Numbered from the stretch's first letter, positions 19,098-27,765 are shown. The stretch is DNA of 64,000 nucleotides from Halochromatium roseum (GCF_016653315.1 NZ_NHSH01000070.1:130472-194471); one strand, 5' to 3'. The notes: generated by a model not told the origin, from the letters alone. Numbers and translations: made by a program.

Positions 19098-21611
19098 ATG
19101 GAATCCCGCATCGAGCAGGCGCTACGCCGACTTTTCGACAAGCACCGGATCGTCTTTTGGTACGACGCCAAGCGCGAGCTGCGCGCCGATTTCGAAGCCG
19201 TCTCGCTCGAAGGCGTCGGCAAGCTCGAGATCGCGAACAACGAGTTCGGCATCAAGCACCGCATCTTGCGTGAACAGCCGGATGAGAAGTTCCTGCTGTA
19301 TCGCGATGGGCCGCAGCCGGAGGACCTCGACAACTGGCTGCTCGACGTGCAGCTGGCACAAGGGGAGTTTCGCACCGACCAAGTAGCCATCTGGCTGGCC
19401 GAGCTGGACCTGGGGCTAGAGTTTGCCGATGTCGTTCAGCAGCACCTCGAGTTCTTTCATGCCGCCAAGCGCAAAGAGGCACTGAAGAAGCTGCTCAAGC
19501 CGGACGACACGGCGGGTGTGATCCGGCTCAAGATGGTCGCGGTCTGCGCGGGTGCCGAGCCGCGCATGGACAGCATCCTGGAGAGCCTGCTGCAGGATGT
19601 GGCGGAGAACGCCGACGACCGATTTTCACTGATCACAGGGTGCGCGCTCGATGGGTTTGTCTGGACCCAGTTGACCCGGCACTACGGCTATGCGTCGCCC
19701 GAGCCCAGCATCCGAGACTTTGCGGTCACGCTGTTTAAGGATTGTTACTTCCAGCATTTCACTAGCCACGGGCCACTGACCACAGGCCACCTATCCTCCG
19801 ACGCCTTGGTGTTCCTTAAACGCTGGAAGGACAGCCGCGCGCACGAAGACAGCTTCGAGAAGCTCTCCAACGAATGTGCGGGCGTGCTGGGTATCGAGGC
19901 GGACCTCAGCAAGCGTGATGTTCGCGATCTGATTGAGATCGATTACTTCGAGCTGATCGACCGCAAGATCCTCAGCGATCTGGTCAAGGCGGTGGTCGGT
20001 CGCACGGTCAGCGCCGGTGATGTGGCTTTGTGGGTGCGCCAGCGCCGGCAAGGGCACTGGTACGCCGACTATCGTGATCTCTACGACGCCATCGAGTACG
20101 CCGCCGGCTTCATCCAGCTGCTCGGCGAGGCCAACCTGGAGATGAACAGCCTGGCCGATGGGGTGCAACGCTACTGTGCCACCTGGTACCAGCTCGATCA
20201 GCGTTATCGCAAATTCATCTACCACGTGCGGAAGTCCGGCCAGTCCTCGCTCCTGGAGGCGTTGGCGGAGCAGGTCGAGAACCTGTATTCGACCGCGTAT
20301 CTGCTCAAGGTGAACGATCGCTGGCAGGCGTATGTTGATGCAGTATCGACCTGGGGCATCCCCAGGCTGCGGCCGCAACGCCGGTTCTTCGAGCACTGGA
20401 TACAACCCTTCTTGAGCAAAGGGGTCAAGGTCTGCGTGGTGATTTCGGACGCGCTGCGCTATGAGATCGGCGAGGAGCTGCTGACCCTGATCCGCCAAGA
20501 GGACCGCTACAGCGCGGAGCTGGAGCCGGCACTCTCGACGCTGCCCAGTTACACCCAGCTCGGCATGGCCGCACTCTTGCCCCATCGCGAGCTGACCATC
20601 ACTGACAACGCCGCGGCGGCGGTGCTGGTGGATGGCCTGAGCTCTCAGGGCACGACCAATCGGGACAAGATCCTCAAGACGGCGCTGGACGGGGCGGGGG
20701 CTGCCGTGACGGCGGAGCAATTCATGGCGATGAATCGCGATGATAGCCGCGACCTGCTCAAGTCCAACACGGTCGTCTACGTCTACCACAACTGCATCGA
20801 CCACACCGGAGACAAGATCCATTCGGAAGGTCAGGCGTTCGAGGCGGCCGAGCAGACGCTCCAGGAGCTGCTGCGTTTGGTGAAGAAGCTGACGGCGGCG
20901 AATGCCTCCAACATCCTGATCACGGCCGATCATGGCTTCATCTACCAACACCGGGCGATCGACGATAGCGACTTTTCGGCTGAGGAGCCTGAAGGCGACG
21001 CGATCAGCTACCGGGATCGACGCTTCGTGATCGGCAAGGGATTGCGGCAGAAGCCGGGTCTGAAGCACTTCAGCTCGCAGGCGCTGGGCCTTGCCGGTGA
21101 TCTTGAAGTACAACTGTCCAAGTCGATCAACCGGCTGCGGCTGAAGGGCTCCGGTAGCCGCTTTGTGCATGGCGGTGCCTCATTGCAGGAGGTCATCATC
21201 CCGGTGCTGAAGGTGAACAAGAAGCGCCAGAGTGACGTGACGCAGGTCGAGGTGGACATCCTGCGAGGCGCCAGCTCGGTGATCACCTCCGGGCAGCTTG
21301 CCGTGGTGCTCTACCAGGCCCAGCCGGTGACGGACAAGGTCCAGCCGCGGGCACTGCGAGCCGGCATCTATACCGAAGCCGGTGAGCTGATCTCCGACAG
21401 CCATGAGCTGATCTTCGACCTGACCTCGGACAACCCGCGCGAGCGAGAGCTACAGGTGCGTTTCGTGCTGTCGCGGGCGGCGGATGCTGCCAACAGCAAG
21501 GAGGTAGTGTTGAGGCTCGAGGAGCGGCACGCGGGAACGACGCACTACAAGGAGTACAAGGCGGTGCGCTACCTGATGCGGCGGTCGTTTACCAGCGACT
21601 TTGATTTTTGA
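19098..21611 (+). CDS. pglZ: BREX alkaline-phosphatase-superfamily protein PglZ
   Basis: An 837-residue PglZ, the signature BREX protein. The metal-binding alkaline-phosphatase fold is visible from about residue 455 (VCVVISDALRYEIGEELL), with a nearby TLPSYTQLGM motif, YVYHNCIDHTGDK at about 557, and ILITADHGFIYQ at about 612. The N-terminal half is helical. PglZ is required for both methylation and phage restriction and forms complexes with PglX and BrxB. It starts two bases after the brxU-like stop and is followed directly by the 60-bp repeat array. Confidence 0.95.
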   Translation: MESRIEQALRRLFDKHRIVFWYDAKRELRADFEAVSLEGVGKLEIANNEFGIKHRILREQPDEKFLLYRDGPQPEDLDNWLLDVQLAQGEFRTDQVAIWLAELDLGLEFADVVQQHLEFFHAAKRKEALKKLLKPDDTAGVIRLKMVAVCAGAEPRMDSILESLLQDVAENADDRFSLITGCALDGFVWTQLTRHYGYASPEPSIRDFAVTLFKDCYFQHFTSHGPLTTGHLSSDALVFLKRWKDSRAHEDSFEKLSNECAGVLGIEADLSKRDVRDLIEIDYFELIDRKILSDLVKAVVGRTVSAGDVALWVRQRRQGHWYADYRDLYDAIEYAAGFIQLLGEANLEMNSLADGVQRYCATWYQLDQRYRKFIYHVRKSGQSSLLEALAEQVENLYSTAYLLKVNDRWQAYVDAVSTWGIPRLRPQRRFFEHWIQPFLSKGVKVCVVISDALRYEIGEELLTLIRQEDRYSAELEPALSTLPSYTQLGMAALLPHRELTITDNAAAAVLVDGLSSQGTTNRDKILKTALDGAGAAVTAEQFMAMNRDDSRDLLKSNTVVYVYHNCIDHTGDKIHSEGQAFEAAEQTLQELLRLVKKLTAANASNILITADHGFIYQHRAIDDSDFSAEEPEGDAISYRDRRFVIGKGLRQKPGLKHFSSQALGLAGDLEVQLSKSINRLRLKGSGSRFVHGGASLQEVIIPVLKVNKKRQSDVTQVEVDILRGASSVITSGQLAVVLYQAQPVTDKVQPRALRAGIYTEAGELISDSHELIFDLTSDNPRERELQVRFVLSRAADAANSKEVVLRLEERHAGTTHYKEYKAVRYLMRRSFTSDFDF

Positions 21612-21757
21612 CCACGGAATACACGGAAGGCACGGAAATGGTGGTTGAAATATGAAGAAGAGAGTTTTTGACTACGGAATACACGGAGGGCACGGAAATG
21701 GTGGTTGAAATATGAAGAAGAGAGTTTTTGACTACGGAATACACGGAGGACACGGAA
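21607..21757 (+). repeat. 60-bp tandem repeat array carrying arm sequence and ribosome binding sites
   Basis: Three copies with an exact 60-base period start at 21607, 21667 and 21727. Each begins with the palindrome arm (ACCACGGAATACACGG or ACTACGGAATACACGG), then a purine-rich GGAAGG, GGAGGG or GGAGGA, then CACGGAAATG. In copies 1 and 2 the ATG opens a five-codon frame ending in TGA. In copy 3 it is the start of the GxxExxY gene. The array starts at the very end of pglZ (stop 21609-21611). Confidence 0.9.
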
Positions 21758-22135
21758 ATGGGTAAATTGAAATATGAAGAAGAGAGTTATCGGATACGAG
21801 GTGCTGTTTTTGAGGTGTACCGCGAAATGGGGTGCGGTTTTCTCGAAGCTGTTTATCAAGAGTGCTTGGAGAAAGAGTTAAGGAGAGCGAGTATCCCATA
21901 TGTTGCACAGCAGGAGATTGTGCTTCATTACAAAAATGAGACATTAAAGCAAACTTATCGGCCCGACTTCATCTGTTATTCAAAAATTATTGTTGAGCTG
22001 AAAGCCGTTAAAGAACTCGGCAACGAGCATCGTGCTCAAACACTCAATTACCTAAAAGCGACTGGGCATGAGCTAGCATTGCTAGTCAATTTCGGTTACT
22101 ACCCAAAGGCCGAAATAGAAAGAATCGTTCTATGA
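21758..22135 (+). CDS. GxxExxY protein (PD-(D/E)XK-like), carried between repeat arms
   Basis: A 125-residue GxxExxY family protein: the name motif GFLEAVY is at 27-33, and a PD-(D/E)XK-like core is formed by RPDF (68-71) and VELK (79-82). The biochemical function is unknown; the motif pattern suggests a nuclease fold. I choose the ATG at 21758 because the repeat supplies GGAGGA seven bases upstream. A TTG ten codons earlier would only add arm-encoded residues. GC content is much lower than that of its neighbours. It is flanked on the left by the palindrome arm array and on the right by the inverse arm at 22201-22228. It is not a core BREX gene and separates pglZ from brxL. Confidence 0.85.
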   Translation: MGKLKYEEESYRIRGAVFEVYREMGCGFLEAVYQECLEKELRRASIPYVAQQEIVLHYKNETLKQTYRPDFICYSKIIVELKAVKELGNEHRAQTLNYLKATGHELALLVNFGYYPKAEIERIVL

Positions 22136-22200
22136 ACCTTTGCGCTTATTCTGTATGTTATTAATATTCCAATTCCCAAATTTCCCACATAATTCATTTT

Positions 22201-22228
22201 TTCCGTGTATTCAGTGTATTCCGTGGTT
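22201..22228 (-). repeat. Right inverted arm after the GxxExxY gene
   Basis: TTCCGTGTATTCAGTGTATT followed by CCGTGGTT is the inverse partner of the arm at the start of the 60-bp array. Together the arms enclose the GxxExxY gene. They match both arms of the two short elements inside pglX. A further partial arm (TTCCGTAGTT) follows at about 22242, and brxL begins at 22260. Confidence 0.85.
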
Positions 22229-22259
22229 AAAAATCTTCATCTTCCGTAGTTAAACTCAA

Positions 22260-24329
22260 GTGAATGTTCTTGATAAAAAAATAACCCAGTGGTTTCCCGG
22301 CCTCGTCGTGCGAAAGGACCTGGTCAAGGCCGTCAAGGGCAATGCCATCGTTCCATCCTACGTGCTCGAATATCTCCTTGGCCAGTACTGCGCGACCAGT
22401 GACGAGCCAACCATTCAGACCGGCATCGAGACGGTCAAGGAGATCCTGCGCAAACACTTCGTGCACCGCAACGAGGCCGGCTTGGTCCGCTCCAACATCA
22501 AGGAGAAGGGACGCTACAAGGTCATCGATAAGGTCAGTGTCGCGCTGAACGAGAAGACCGATGCCTATGAGGCCGAGTTTTCCAACCTGGGCATCAAGAA
22601 GGTGCTGGTGGACTCGGACACCGTTAAGGCGCACCCGAAACTGCTGGTCAGTGGCGTCTGGTGCATCTGCGACATCGAGTACCAGTTCACCGAGGACAAT
22701 CGTGCTACGCCCTGGATGCTCTCGACCCTGAAGCCGATCCAGCTCTCGCACTTTGATTTTGACGCCTACCTGGAGGCGCGACGGCAGTTTTCGCTGGATG
22801 AGTGGATCGACCTCTTGGTTCAGAGCATGGGCTTTAACCCGGAGCTGTTCGGTCGCCGCAGCAAGCTGACCCAACTGATCCGGCTGATCCCGTTCTGCGA
22901 GCGCAACTACAACCTGATCGAGCTGGGACCCAAGGGAACCGGTAAGTCACACATCTTCTCCGAGTTCTCCCCGCACGGGATATTGATCTCCGGTGGCGAG
23001 GTGACGGTGCCGAAGCTGTTCGTCAACAACTCGACCGGCAAGATCGGGCTGGTGGGCTACTGGGACGTGGTGGCCTTTGACGAGTTTGCCGGTAAGCAGA
23101 AGCGTGCGGATAAGGCGCTGGTCGATATCCTGAAGAACTACATGGCGAACAAGTCGTTCTCCCGCGGGATCGAGACCTTGGGCGCGGAGGCGTCGATGGT
23201 ATTCGTCGGCAACACCCGTCATGCCGTGCCCTACATGCTCAAGCACTCGGACCTGTTCGAGGAGCTGCCGGACAGGTTTTACGACTCAGCCTTCCTGGAC
23301 CGATTGCATTGTTATGTGCCGGGCTGGGAGGTCGATATCATCCGCAACGAGATGTTCTCGAACGGCTATGGCTTTGTCGTCGACTACCTGGCCGAGATCC
23401 TGCGCTCCTTGCGCGATCACGACTTCTCAGACCGATACAAGCCGCATTTCAGCCTGTCCTCCGACATCTCGACCCGGGATCGCGACGGCATTCACAAGAC
23501 CTTCTCCGGGTTGATGAAGATCCTGTTTCCGCATGACGGCGCGACCAGCGAGGAGGTCGAGGAGTTGCTGCGCTTCTCGATGGAGGGGCGAAAACGCGTC
23601 AAGGATCAGTTGATGCGCATCGATTCCACCTATGCCGCGGTGGCGTTCCACTACAGCGACGCGCAAGGCACCGAGAAGGTCGTGACCACGCTTGAGGAGG
23701 TCGAGTACCCACACCACTACCACCGAACCATTGCGGAAGCGGAACCGGATGTCGCGGGAAGGCCGGCGCTGGCAGAGCAGGGGGCAGCCGCGTCGCAGAA
23801 CACACAGGACGCGGCTGGCGGCACAGACGATGCGGCTGGCCCGAAAGAAGGGCATCTGACCTTTATCGAGAACCAAAAGGGCGTGACCTACGACACGCTG
23901 TTCGGACCCTACGTTCGTGGCGCGAGCCGCATCACCGTCACCGATCCCTATATCCGGCTGTTCTATCAGGTCCGCAACTTTATGGAGTTCGTGGAAACCG
24001 TGGTTCGCCAGAAGGAGCCGGGCGAGGAGGTGTCGATCAGGCTCGTCACCGTCGAAGATGACTTCAGGGGCGAGCAGCAGCGCGACAATCTTGGCAAAAT
24101 CAAGGAGGCCTGCGAGGCCATCGACATCAACTTCGACTGGGAGTTTGACCAGTCAAAATCGATCCATGCCCGCCACATCGTCACCGACACGGGCTGGAAG
24201 ATCGCGCTCGACCGGGGCCTCGACATCTTCCAGCACTACGAGATGAACGAGGCCTTTGCCTTCGCGAACCGCCTGCAGCAGTTACGGCCGTGCAAGGCGT
24301 TTGAGGTGACTTATCTTCGGCAGAAATGA
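22260..24329 (+). CDS. brxL: BREX Lon-like AAA+ protein BrxL with MITD1-like C-terminal domain
   Basis: A 689-residue protein of the TIGR-type BrxL family. The Walker A motif GPKGTGKS is at residues 223-230, with VVAFDEFAGK as Walker B at about 272. BrxL forms an MCM-like DNA-binding ring in characterised systems and is needed for phage restriction. After a low-complexity Ala/Gly linker (about 495-528), residues 530-689 resemble the phospholipase-D-like C-terminal domain of eukaryotic MITD1: SIHARHI, GWKIALDRGLDIF and a final RPC motif match in order. The start is GTG at 22260, just after repeat arms. Whether the C-terminal domain binds membranes here is unknown. Confidence 0.9.
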   Translation: MNVLDKKITQWFPGLVVRKDLVKAVKGNAIVPSYVLEYLLGQYCATSDEPTIQTGIETVKEILRKHFVHRNEAGLVRSNIKEKGRYKVIDKVSVALNEKTDAYEAEFSNLGIKKVLVDSDTVKAHPKLLVSGVWCICDIEYQFTEDNRATPWMLSTLKPIQLSHFDFDAYLEARRQFSLDEWIDLLVQSMGFNPELFGRRSKLTQLIRLIPFCERNYNLIELGPKGTGKSHIFSEFSPHGILISGGEVTVPKLFVNNSTGKIGLVGYWDVVAFDEFAGKQKRADKALVDILKNYMANKSFSRGIETLGAEASMVFVGNTRHAVPYMLKHSDLFEELPDRFYDSAFLDRLHCYVPGWEVDIIRNEMFSNGYGFVVDYLAEILRSLRDHDFSDRYKPHFSLSSDISTRDRDGIHKTFSGLMKILFPHDGATSEEVEELLRFSMEGRKRVKDQLMRIDSTYAAVAFHYSDAQGTEKVVTTLEEVEYPHHYHRTIAEAEPDVAGRPALAEQGAAASQNTQDAAGGTDDAAGPKEGHLTFIENQKGVTYDTLFGPYVRGASRITVTDPYIRLFYQVRNFMEFVETVVRQKEPGEEVSIRLVTVEDDFRGEQQRDNLGKIKEACEAIDINFDWEFDQSKSIHARHIVTDTGWKIALDRGLDIFQHYEMNEAFAFANRLQQLRPCKAFEVTYLRQK

Positions 24330-24333
24330 GCAG

Positions 24334-24615
24334 ATGCAGATGAAAAGACGACCACTGAATGTGCTGCGGAACACCGTTCGTGCCTTCGTCGGCGCAGGAG
24401 TCGTCATGCTGCTGTTGCCAACGGCAGCACTGGCGGATCAGGACAAGACGCCCATCCCGAAGGTGGGCCACTGCCCGGTCGGGTACCGTACCAGCGGCGA
24501 GTACTGTGTGCCGCTTGAGCGCACCGACAGCGGCGACAACGACGTCATTATCAAGCTTAAGCACTGTCCGAAGGGATATCGAACCAGCGGAAACTACTGT
24601 GTCAAGCTGAAGTAG
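24334..24615 (+). CDS. Small secreted protein with two Cys repeats
   Basis: A 93-residue protein beginning four bases after the brxL stop. It has a basic N-terminus, a hydrophobic stretch and an ALA-D cleavage site near residue 35, so it is probably exported by Sec. The mature part is two copies of a 15-residue unit, HCPVGYRTSGEYCVPL and HCPKGYRTSGNYCVKL, each with two cysteines that could form a disulfide in the periplasm. I know no function for it. The close spacing suggests co-transcription with brxL, which would be unusual for a BREX locus; chance adjacency is possible. An ATG at 24340 is an alternative start. Confidence 0.6.
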   Translation: MQMKRRPLNVLRNTVRAFVGAGVVMLLLPTAALADQDKTPIPKVGHCPVGYRTSGEYCVPLERTDSGDNDVIIKLKHCPKGYRTSGNYCVKLK

Positions 24616-24928
24616 GGCGCTGTTGTCGCCCGCGCTCTTCTGCGAGGATTTCTCGGAAGAGATCGCCAGGACAGGCTCGGATTCATCGGTCGTTAGCGCT
24701 GTGTGAGAAAAGATGAGCAGTGTGGCGCAGCCGGCTATTTGGAGATACAAGCCGATATCGACGCCTACTAACGACACTAAGGTCGATAGGGAGGTGGAAT
24801 CGGGTATGCTGGCGGGATATCTCTACAGCGAGCCCGTTGCCGCTGACAAGGCGGCGCAGTTGATCTTTCCGCGGACGGTCGGAGCAGATCAGTCTGGCGA
24901 CGCACCGACATCAGAGTAGGTGTTCTCC
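24616..24928. other. Non-coding stretch at the right edge of the BREX island
   Basis: About 310 bases without a supported gene. A GGGCG...CGCCC hairpin lies at about 24615-24631, without a T run. A 68-codon open frame at 24713-24919 has no recognisable features. I see no attachment site or tRNA remnant. Confidence 0.4.
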
Positions 24929-25615
24929 ATGCATCTAACAGCCCAGGGCCGACGTATTCAAGCGCCGTTCATCATGCTGTTCGCATACATGATGGTGCAG
25001 ATGGCGGTACTGCCGATTTTCGAGAACAACCTCTACCTCGGCGCGATCGGAGACCTGACCTATTTTGTCTTGATCTTCTATATTCTGGTGCTGATCCAGC
25101 ATGGGCGGTTGTTCTGGCTCAGCGCCGCGCTTTTTGGACTCACTGTCGTTGCCTACGGCATCCTGCTGTTGTCGCCGAACCGGCTCATGACCGTTGTCCT
25201 CGGTGTCGTCAGTGGGGCGTTCATGGTCGCGACCATCCTGTCCATCGTCTCGTATATCTTGCAACGCGACCGGATCACCTTAGACGCCGTGTTGGGCGGT
25301 CTGTGCGTCTACTTGCTGATCGGCGCGACCTTCACGGTCGTCTTCCTCAATATCGAACTGCTCGTCCCCGGCTCCTTCGACTTCGGCCCGCATGGTACTG
25401 ATCTCGAGATGCTGCAACTGTATGACCTGCTGTACTTCTACAGCTTCGTCTCGCTGCTGACGATCGGCTATGGGGACATCGTCCCGATGTCGCATCTGGC
25501 GCAGACGCTGACGGTGCTCGAAGGCATGATCGGCCAGTTCTATATCGTGTTCTGCGTCGCCGTCTTGGTCGGGATGTACCTGTCCGAGCGTCATACTGAG
25601 AGCAGGGGGGCGTGA
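24929..25615 (+). CDS. Two-pore-helix type potassium channel family protein
   Basis: A 228-residue inner-membrane protein with about six hydrophobic segments. The last two flank a pore loop with the K+ selectivity filter TIGYGD near residue 180. This matches the Ion_trans_2 family, a probable K+-selective channel. No ligand-binding RCK domain is attached. The ATG at 24929 is preferred over the GTG at 24920 because AGAGTAGG lies eight bases before it. It is outside the BREX operon, about 310 bases after the small secreted protein. Confidence 0.85.
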   Translation: MHLTAQGRRIQAPFIMLFAYMMVQMAVLPIFENNLYLGAIGDLTYFVLIFYILVLIQHGRLFWLSAALFGLTVVAYGILLLSPNRLMTVVLGVVSGAFMVATILSIVSYILQRDRITLDAVLGGLCVYLLIGATFTVVFLNIELLVPGSFDFGPHGTDLEMLQLYDLLYFYSFVSLLTIGYGDIVPMSHLAQTLTVLEGMIGQFYIVFCVAVLVGMYLSERHTESRGA

Positions 25616-25694
25616 ACGCGGACACCCGAGTCAGCGTGAATCGGTGGCCGATCGTCAGCTTCGCCGGGCGAGGTTGGGCTTTTATGAGCGGCCG

Positions 25695-26546
25695 TCATGT
25701 CAGCTGGCTTTGTGCTGGCCGTCGCCCACCGGCACACAATCCCTCAAGGTCATCGAGTTCGGCGCCATCAAAGCCGGCCCTCAAGCGGTCTGCGCGATTC
25801 AGCGGACAGCGAACCTGGCCGTGCAGATGAAGCCGGATCATCGCTAGGGAGGTTGCACGCGGCTCCAGGCCTCGCTCTTGACAGAGGTGATGAAACCACC
25901 GGCTGCCAATCGCGACATGGCCGACTTCGTCGCGCAGAATGATCTCGAGCCGATCCGCGGTGTCATGATCCCCGCTCTGGCGCAGCCGCTCGATCATCCC
26001 CGGTGTGACGTCGAGTCCGCGTGCCTCCAGCACCCGTGGCACGAGCGCCATGCGTTCGAGGACATCGCCCGCCGTGCGGTGTGCCATGTCCCAGAGACCA
26101 TCGTGGGCGGGGAGGTCGCCATAGTCGTAGCCTAAGGCTTGGAGCCGATCGCGCATCAAGACGAAATGTTCGGCCTCCTCGGCGGCGACCTTCACCCAGT
26201 CGGCTTGGTAGGCCGTTGGCATCTGTGTGAAGCGCTGCACCGCGTCCCAAGCGAGGTTGATGGCGTTGAACTCGATGTGGGCGACGGCGTGGACCAGTGA
26301 GGCCAGTCCGGCTGGGTTGTTGAGCTTGCGTTTAGGGAGTTCGCGGGCTGAGACCAGCCGTGGTCGGGCAGGGCGACCCGAGGTTTGCAGGGGATGCCAA
26401 TCGGCCGGCGCTCCGGGTGCGATCTCCCCAGCTGCCCAACGCGCCGAAACCTGGCGCGTCAGTGCGACCTTGGTATCGGGTTCGGTTGCGGCCAGACAAG
26501 CAGCGGCGGCGCTGACAAGCGTTTGTTTTGCTGTTTGGTTAGTCAA
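25695..26546 (-). CDS. DUF455 ferritin-like protein
   Basis: A 283-residue DUF455 family protein of the ferritin-like superfamily. Helical segments carry candidate di-metal ligands: HAVAHIEFNAI (about 87-97), EEAEHF (about 123-128) and RDEVGHVAIG (about 205-214). The biological role of the family is not established. The start is TTG at 26546, and no clear ribosome binding site is seen, so the true start may differ. Convergent with the channel gene. Confidence 0.8.
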   Translation of the reverse strand: MTNQTAKQTLVSAAAACLAATEPDTKVALTRQVSARWAAGEIAPGAPADWHPLQTSGRPARPRLVSARELPKRKLNNPAGLASLVHAVAHIEFNAINLAWDAVQRFTQMPTAYQADWVKVAAEEAEHFVLMRDRLQALGYDYGDLPAHDGLWDMAHRTAGDVLERMALVPRVLEARGLDVTPGMIERLRQSGDHDTADRLEIILRDEVGHVAIGSRWFHHLCQERGLEPRATSLAMIRLHLHGQVRCPLNRADRLRAGFDGAELDDLEGLCAGGRRPAQSQLT

Positions 26547-26725
26547 GATACAGTTGTTTTGTTTTTGAACAGGCTATATGCTTTTCAGAACAAGACGACC
26601 AGGATGGTTGATTTCCAATCTGGGCTCGTGGTTGTCGTCGTCAGCCGAGAGTTCGGCTATGCTTATCAAGTATTCGACCAAAAACTTAAAAACAGGTCGC
26701 GTTTGTGCGCCCGAGGATGGTTGTG

Positions 26726-26986
26726 ATGAAACTGTGCAAGACGTGTTTTTCGTCGATGTGGCCGTTCGTGCTCATGACTGTAATCGCTGGGATCACCGGA
26801 TTTGTCACTTGGCTGACACTTGGCCTGTCACAGCCGGAGCCCGAGACGCGAATTGCGATTGGCCTGATCGTGTTTGTCGCGGTCGAGGTAACCTTGATCC
26901 ACTATGTTGTGAGCTGTATGCGTCGCCACTGCCGCCATCACGCCCCGAAGATGGGCCGCGGCCACCACCTGAGCCCGGAAGCCTGA
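26726..26986 (+). CDS. Small two-helix membrane protein of unknown function
   Basis: An 86-residue protein with two transmembrane helices (about residues 10-33 and 45-67) and a His/Cys/Arg-rich tail, HCRHHAPKMGRGHH, that could bind metal. I do not recognise a family. The ATG at 26726 has GAGGA about eight bases upstream and is preferred to a GTG seven codons earlier. Confidence 0.5.
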   Translation: MKLCKTCFSSMWPFVLMTVIAGITGFVTWLTLGLSQPEPETRIAIGLIVFVAVEVTLIHYVVSCMRRHCRHHAPKMGRGHHLSPEA

Positions 26987-27021
26987 GGCTCTCTTGGGTT
27001 CTAAGCCCGGCTCGCCCAGAC

Positions 27022-27765
27022 CTAGCTTGATTCAGCGGGCTTCGGTCGAACGTCGGTGACCCGATTCCGAAGGTAGACCGGAAGCGCCTGATCCGGCCGC
27101 TGCGCGTTCTGTGCGGTGGCGCGGGCTAGCCAGGCGATATCTTCGGCCTGTGGGCCACTGTCTGCGAGCAGGCGTACTCGCGTTGGCTCTGACTCAGGGT
27201 CAGGGTCAGGGTCAGGATTAGCATCACTCATAAGCGACGCTTGATGGCGTTCGGCGAGGGTTGGATAGGCTTCCCAGCCGCTTCCGGCGCCACACCAACC
27301 CGAGCCATCCAGGGCGGGCGTGCGATCGGGTGTAACGACCGATTCCAGATCGAGGAGCCTGGTCTGATCATTGTCGTCGATCCGGTAACATCCCCAATAG
27401 ACCTCACCCATGCGGGCGTCGAGTGCGCAGGCGATCTTGCGTTGTCCGGTCTGCCGGTAAGCGGCGCGAGCGGTGGCGGCAAGGGTTGAGACGCCAATCA
27501 CCGGTCGATTGGCGCCAAAGGCGATACCCTGTGCGACCGCGGTGGCAATACGCACGCCGGTGAACGAGCCCGGGCCGCGGCCGTAGGCGATCGCGTCCAG
27601 CGCTGAAAGGGGCAGATGTGCTTCCTGTAGCAGCGCTTCTAGCATCCCGAGGATCAGATCGGCGTGCCGTCGTGGCGCAGTCTCGCAGCGTTGCTCAAGC
27701 TGGTCGTCGATCAGCAAGGCGGCTGAGCAGTCGTTGCCTGAGGTTTCTAGGGCCAGGATCTTCAT
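27022..27765 (-). CDS. tsaB: tRNA threonylcarbamoyladenosine biosynthesis protein TsaB
   Basis: A 247-residue protein of the ASKHA fold that partners TsaD and TsaE in making t6A37 in tRNAs reading ANN codons. The N-terminus MKILALETSGNDCSAALL and the YGRGPGSFTGVRI motif (about 70-82) are diagnostic. The ATG at 27765 is the family start; the frame is open 56 codons further without family character. A 6-base tandem repeat (GGGTCA, about 27196-27217) encodes an acidic DP run that is not part of the family core. Divergent from the SNF2 helicase gene. Confidence 0.95.
   Translation of the reverse strand: MKILALETSGNDCSAALLIDDQLEQRCETAPRRHADLILGMLEALLQEAHLPLSALDAIAYGRGPGSFTGVRIATAVAQGIAFGANRPVIGVSTLAATARAAYRQTGQRKIACALDARMGEVYWGCYRIDDNDQTRLLDLESVVTPDRTPALDGSGWCGAGSGWEAYPTLAERHQASLMSDANPDPDPDPESEPTRVRLLADSGPQAEDIAWLARATAQNAQRPDQALPVYLRNRVTDVRPKPAESS

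Noticed and set aside
21607-21790. CRISPR array
   Set aside because: The 60-base units are contiguous with no unique spacers, and no cas gene is present. The 12-base arrays at 43987 and 62347 are also simple tandem repeats.
4772-24615. Direct repeats of the tRNA-Pro 3' end as attachment sites of the BREX island
   Set aside because: I looked for a second copy of the T-arm/acceptor sequence downstream of brxL and did not see one. Integration at this tRNA remains only plausible.
24713-24919. 68-codon open frame between the BREX island and the K+ channel gene
   Set aside because: No ribosome binding site, no recognisable features and unremarkable composition. I could not support it as a gene.
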